From Arenicola marina (Eukaryota > Annelida > Polychaeta > Arenicolidae), in assembly GCA_964019135.1 (NCBI GenBank), contig OZ025248.1, forward strand, positions 29,629,670 through 29,693,669: a stretch of DNA of 64,000 nt, given 5' to 3'. This document shows positions 60,745 through 64,000 of this stretch, piece by piece (the first letter of the stretch is position 1; each line of letters begins with the position of its first letter). The notes under the pieces were generated by a model. The model saw only the letters and a program-made list of their open reading frames with translations. It ran no database searches and was not told where the DNA came from. The position numbers were made by a program, and so were the translations under genes.

Positions 60745-61446
60745 ATGGCACTGCTTCGACCTTTGCCTCAGCCGTACTGCTGCCTGAAGCTTTGCGCATG
60801 CGGAAACAAGTCCAGGCTGGAAACTGTCACTAGCCTCAGCTCACCACAGACTAGTCGATGGAGCGGCAGTTTGATACATGAAGCCAGCAGCCATATGTAC
60901 ATCAACCGGATGCCGAGTTCTAAGTGGGAATCCTCCGAAGGTGGTGACAACTTGTTCGACAGTCTTCATTCCTGTCTCTCTTGCGCTGAAGAATTTGTCA
61001 GAGAGGATGGAAGAAAAGGCTGGGAGGACTTCCCTGCATTTCAAATTCCCTCCATAGACTTCGGAGACAGCGACATGATATCGTCCCGAACGAGCCTGAG
61101 GAACATGTCTACAACCTCGGACACAAGCCTCCCGCGCGAAGGAAGAACTCGTGGCGACGGTTGCGAAGAACCAGCAGATGTACCAACAAGGCGGCACCCA
61201 TCAAACACAAACAATTCTTTTGTCGACCTTCAGACTCAGTCTATAGCATTCAGACGATGTGGATCTGGACGTAGCAGCCGCGCTCGTTATGCAGACCAAA
61301 TGGAGGATAGACAGTCACACAACCCACGGCCGTCTCTGTCACCAAGGAAGAAGCGATTATTGTCGCGAAGACTGAAACGCATGAACCGTCATTTACAACA
61401 GAATGGCGTTTCATCGCTTCAGCTACAAACCTTGGCTCTTCTGTGA
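60745..61446 (+). CDS. Array unit 23 ORF, 233 codons (type B)
   Basis: Same protein as unit 16, with the silent tcctgtctc change at residue 77 shared with unit 24. Confidence 0.42.
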   Translation: MALLRPLPQPYCCLKLCACGNKSRLETVTSLSSPQTSRWSGSLIHEASSHMYINRMPSSKWESSEGGDNLFDSLHSCLSCAEEFVREDGRKGWEDFPAFQIPSIDFGDSDMISSRTSLRNMSTTSDTSLPREGRTRGDGCEEPADVPTRRHPSNTNNSFVDLQTQSIAFRRCGSGRSSRARYADQMEDRQSHNPRPSLSPRKKRLLSRRLKRMNRHLQQNGVSSLQLQTLALL

Positions 61447-62410
61447 TACAGCTTGACTACCCTAATTTATTTCTGTATAGCTTTTGTTTTAGCTGCATTG
61501 TTTATTTAAACCAATAAACAGGTCAAAATTACTTTATCGTGCTTGGTGTTTATTCTGGCCAAACAAAATACAATACGACCATTGAAAGTGTCGATATATG
61601 AGCCGCACACATGGTTAGTTAGCTTTACAAATTGCCAAATACATGCAGAGTAGTCATATTGACAATATACTCGGAACGTACAATCAACTGTTAAGCGCTG
61701 TAGGGCAAGATACACATGCATAATTTTACACCATTGAATCAGCTCAGGAAAAACGCTGTATACATGGTGCATCAAGAAACTATTCCAGATTTGTTTGAGC
61801 GTTATAGTTATTTGAAACGTTACGCATGCTCTATAAAAGGTTTATCATACAATTTGCTCTTCTTGCTCAGATCCATCTCCTGCGACACCATTTGTGCCGA
61901 ATTACTATGAAACTTGTCGGAAATTGAGTAAAGTATTGATATTCTTTATATGTAATAGTCTTGACGGTAAAAAGAAGACAAAATGTTACGTCACATTCAC
62001 ACTGATGTTTTGTAATAGAGAAAATAGCAGTAACAGATTCCACAAATGAATCCTTAAAGTGACACATGTTAAAAATAGTGAGGCGATAGAAATAACAAAC
62101 GCGGTGACGCTCAATCTCCGAAATCGATTATTTGCTGTTGAGCTAAAATTGCAATTAGATCGAACTAATTGAATAACAATTCGAATCTCAGTGGTGGCAG
62201 TTAGAATAGTACTGTCTCTTTCCCGGGATTGTTGGGTGTCAACGGAACTGCTCCTGACACTGACATACCTCTATTTAAGGCAGACAGACCACCACCATAC
62301 TTCATTGTATACTCCTAGGACTCTTTGAGAAACAACGGCGAGTACAGTACTAAAGGAGACACGTCATAATAATATTATTCAATATCAGCTGAGCTTGGTG
62401 CAAGGCAAAG

Positions 62411-63112
62411 ATGGCACTGCTTCGACCTTTGCCTCAGCCGTACTGCTGCCTGAAGCTTTGCGCATGCGGAAACAAGTCCAGGCTGGAAACTGTCACTAGC
62501 CTCAGCTCACCACAGACTAGTCGATGGAGCGGCAGTTTGATACATGAAGCCAGCAGCCATATGTACATCAACCGGATGCCGAGTTCTAAGTGGGAATCCT
62601 CCGAAGGTGGTGACAACTTGTTCGACAGTCTTCATTCCTGTCTCTCTTGCGCTGAAGAATTTGTCAGAGAGGATGGAAGAAAAGGCTGGGAGGACTTCCC
62701 TGCATTTCAAATTCCCTCCATAGACTTCGGAGACAGCGACATGATATCGTCCCGAACGAGCCTGAGGAACATGTCTACAACCTCGGACACAAGCCTCCCG
62801 CGCGAAGGAAGAACTCGTGGCGACGGTTGCGAAGAACCAGCAGATGTACCAACAAGGCGGCACCCATCAAACACAAACAATTCTTTTGTCGACCTTCAGA
62901 CTCAGTCTATAGCATTCAGACGATGTGGATCTGGACGTAGCAGCCGCGCTCGTTATGCAGACCAAATGGAGGATAGACAGTCACATAACCCACGGCCGTC
63001 TCTGTCACCAAGGAAGAAGCGATTATTGTCGCGAAGACTGAAACGCATGAACCGTCATTTACAACAGAATGGCGTTTCATCGCTTCAGCTACAAACCTTG
63101 GCTCTTCTGTGA
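62411..63112 (+). CDS. Array unit 24 ORF, 233 codons (type B)
   Basis: Same protein as unit 16. Its spacer switches midway (after about 63460) to the form that follows units 18 and 21, so this unit is a recombinant of two spacer types. Confidence 0.42.
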   Translation: MALLRPLPQPYCCLKLCACGNKSRLETVTSLSSPQTSRWSGSLIHEASSHMYINRMPSSKWESSEGGDNLFDSLHSCLSCAEEFVREDGRKGWEDFPAFQIPSIDFGDSDMISSRTSLRNMSTTSDTSLPREGRTRGDGCEEPADVPTRRHPSNTNNSFVDLQTQSIAFRRCGSGRSSRARYADQMEDRQSHNPRPSLSPRKKRLLSRRLKRMNRHLQQNGVSSLQLQTLALL

Positions 63113-64000
63113 TACAGCTTGACTACCCTAATTTATTTCTGTATAGCTTTTGTTTTAGCTGCATTGTTTATTTAAACCAATAAACAGGTCAAAATTACTT
63201 TATCGTGCTTGGTGTTTATTCTGGCCAAACAAAATACAATACGACCATTGAAAGTGTCGATATATGAGCCGCACACATGGTTAGTTAGCTTTACAAATGG
63301 CCAAATACATGCAGAGTAGTCATATTGACAATATACTCGGAACGTACAATCAACTGTTAAGCGCTGTAGGGCAAGATACACATGCATAATTTTACACCAT
63401 TGAATCAGCTCAGGAAAAACGCTGTATACATGGTGCATCAAGAAACTATTCCAGATTTGCTTGAGCGTTGTATTTATTTGAAACGTTACGCATGCTCTAC
63501 AAAAGGTGTATCATACAATCTGCTCTTCTTGCTCAGATTCATCTCCTGCGACACCATTTGTGCCGAACTTCTATGAAACTTGTCGGAAATTAAGTAAAGT
63601 ATTGATATTCGTTATATGTAATAGGCTTGACGGTAAAAAGAAGACAAAATGTTACGTCACATTCACACTGATGTTTTGTAATAGAGAAAATAGCAGTAAC
63701 AGATTCCACAAATAAATTCTTAAAGTGACACATGTTAAAAATAGTGAGGCGATAGAAATAACAAACGCGGTGACGCTCAATCTCCGAAATCGATTATTTG
63801 CTGTTGAGCTAAAATTGCAATTAGATCGAACTAATTGAATAACAATTCGAATCTCAGTGGTGGCAGTTAGAATAGTACTGTCTCTTTCCCGGGATTGTTG
63901 AGTGTCAACGGAACTGCTCCTGACACTGACATACCTCTATTTAAGGCAGACAGACCACCACCATACTTCATTGTATACTCCTAGGACTCTTTGAGAAACA
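63113..64000 (+). repeat. Spacer leading into a 25th unit cut by the window end
   Basis: Contains AATAAA (63179-63184), the usual spacer and the intact TATA-like ctctatttaag near 63936. The next ATG would be expected at about 64077, outside the window. As in other units, the spacer has the acceptor-like tctgctcttcttgctcag (about 63519-63536) of unknown meaning. Confidence 0.9.

Larger units (their letters stand above)
24080..64000 (+). repeat. Tandem array of a 1,666-bp gene-like unit, 24 ORF copies plus a partial
   Basis: Head-to-tail units with ORF starts every 1,666 bases from 25760 to 62411, except one step of 1,665 (29092 to 30757). The first unit is longer (about 1,685) because it carries 17 extra bases near 25198-25214. 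The array begins about 140 bases upstream of the sulfotransferase start codon and continues past the right end. Interior copies differ by roughly one or a few per cent; the two left-edge copies are clearly more diverged. Each unit has, in order, a TATA-like box, an ORF of 225-233 codons, AATAAA and about 900 bases of spacer. No terminal inverted repeats, LTRs or target-site duplications are visible, so it does not look like a transposon. Confidence 0.98.

Noticed and set aside
27449-63441. Minus-strand open frames of 60, 66, 89 and 118 codons recurring in every array unit
   Set aside because: They recur because the units are near-identical copies; stop codons and frame breaks limit them, and no minus-strand promoter or polyadenylation signal was seen. 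The BIR-like similarity is reported separately.
24080-64000. Array as rDNA, histone cluster, CRISPR array or transposon
   Set aside because: No rRNA, histone or tRNA sequence, no short repeat-spacer pattern, and no terminal repeats or target-site duplications at the visible edge.

Overview
The window is metazoan nuclear DNA. It shows a many-exon gene with GT-AG introns, tRNA-derived SINE-like repeats, minisatellites, and a very large tandem array. The organism is an invertebrate, since the kinesin belongs to the KIF28/KLP-6 branch and the introns and SINEs are short and compact. A marine lophotrochozoan such as a mollusc is my guess, not something the sequence proves.

Region 1 (about 1-16.5 kb, + strand) holds the 3' two thirds of a kinesin-3 family motor gene of the KIF28P/KLP-6 type. 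I could place 22 exons in one consistent reading frame, from the middle of the motor domain to a stop codon at 16515-16517. They cover switch I, switch II, the motor core end, FHA, a KIF1B-like segment, a C2-like segment and a short coiled-coil tail. The P-loop exons lie upstream of the window. Two introns carry striking tandem repeats: a 14-bp minisatellite full of CACGTG sites (4980-5900) and an 81-bp minisatellite made from the end of an exon and its splice donor (10908-11712).

Region 2 (16.5-21.1 kb) is intergenic, with one clear SINE and low-complexity DNA. Region 3 (21.1-23.94 kb, - strand) is a two-exon Golgi-type carbohydrate sulfotransferase of the HNK-1/CHST8-14 kind. It has a type II membrane anchor in exon 1, the catalytic domain in exon 2, and G- and C-rich tracts in its intron.

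Region 4 (24.08-64.0 kb, running off the right end) is a head-to-tail array of a 1,666-bp unit. There are 24 ORF-bearing copies and the start of a 25th. Most units look like a small complete gene: a TATA-like box, an ATG in good context, a 233-codon open frame (225 in four copies), and AATAAA with a GT-rich element behind it. I do not recognise the protein; it is hydrophilic with a strongly basic SPRKKR-type tail. Copies fall into two main types arranged in dimers, a tetramer repeat and a trimer repeat. The two left-edge copies are diverged and broken. Hand-counted changes between edge and interior copies give no sign of protein-level constraint, and the opposite strand carries what looks like a decayed BIR (IAP-repeat) sequence. 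The array may therefore be an amplified gene, or a satellite whose open frame is incidental. This array is the main candidate for an undescribed system.
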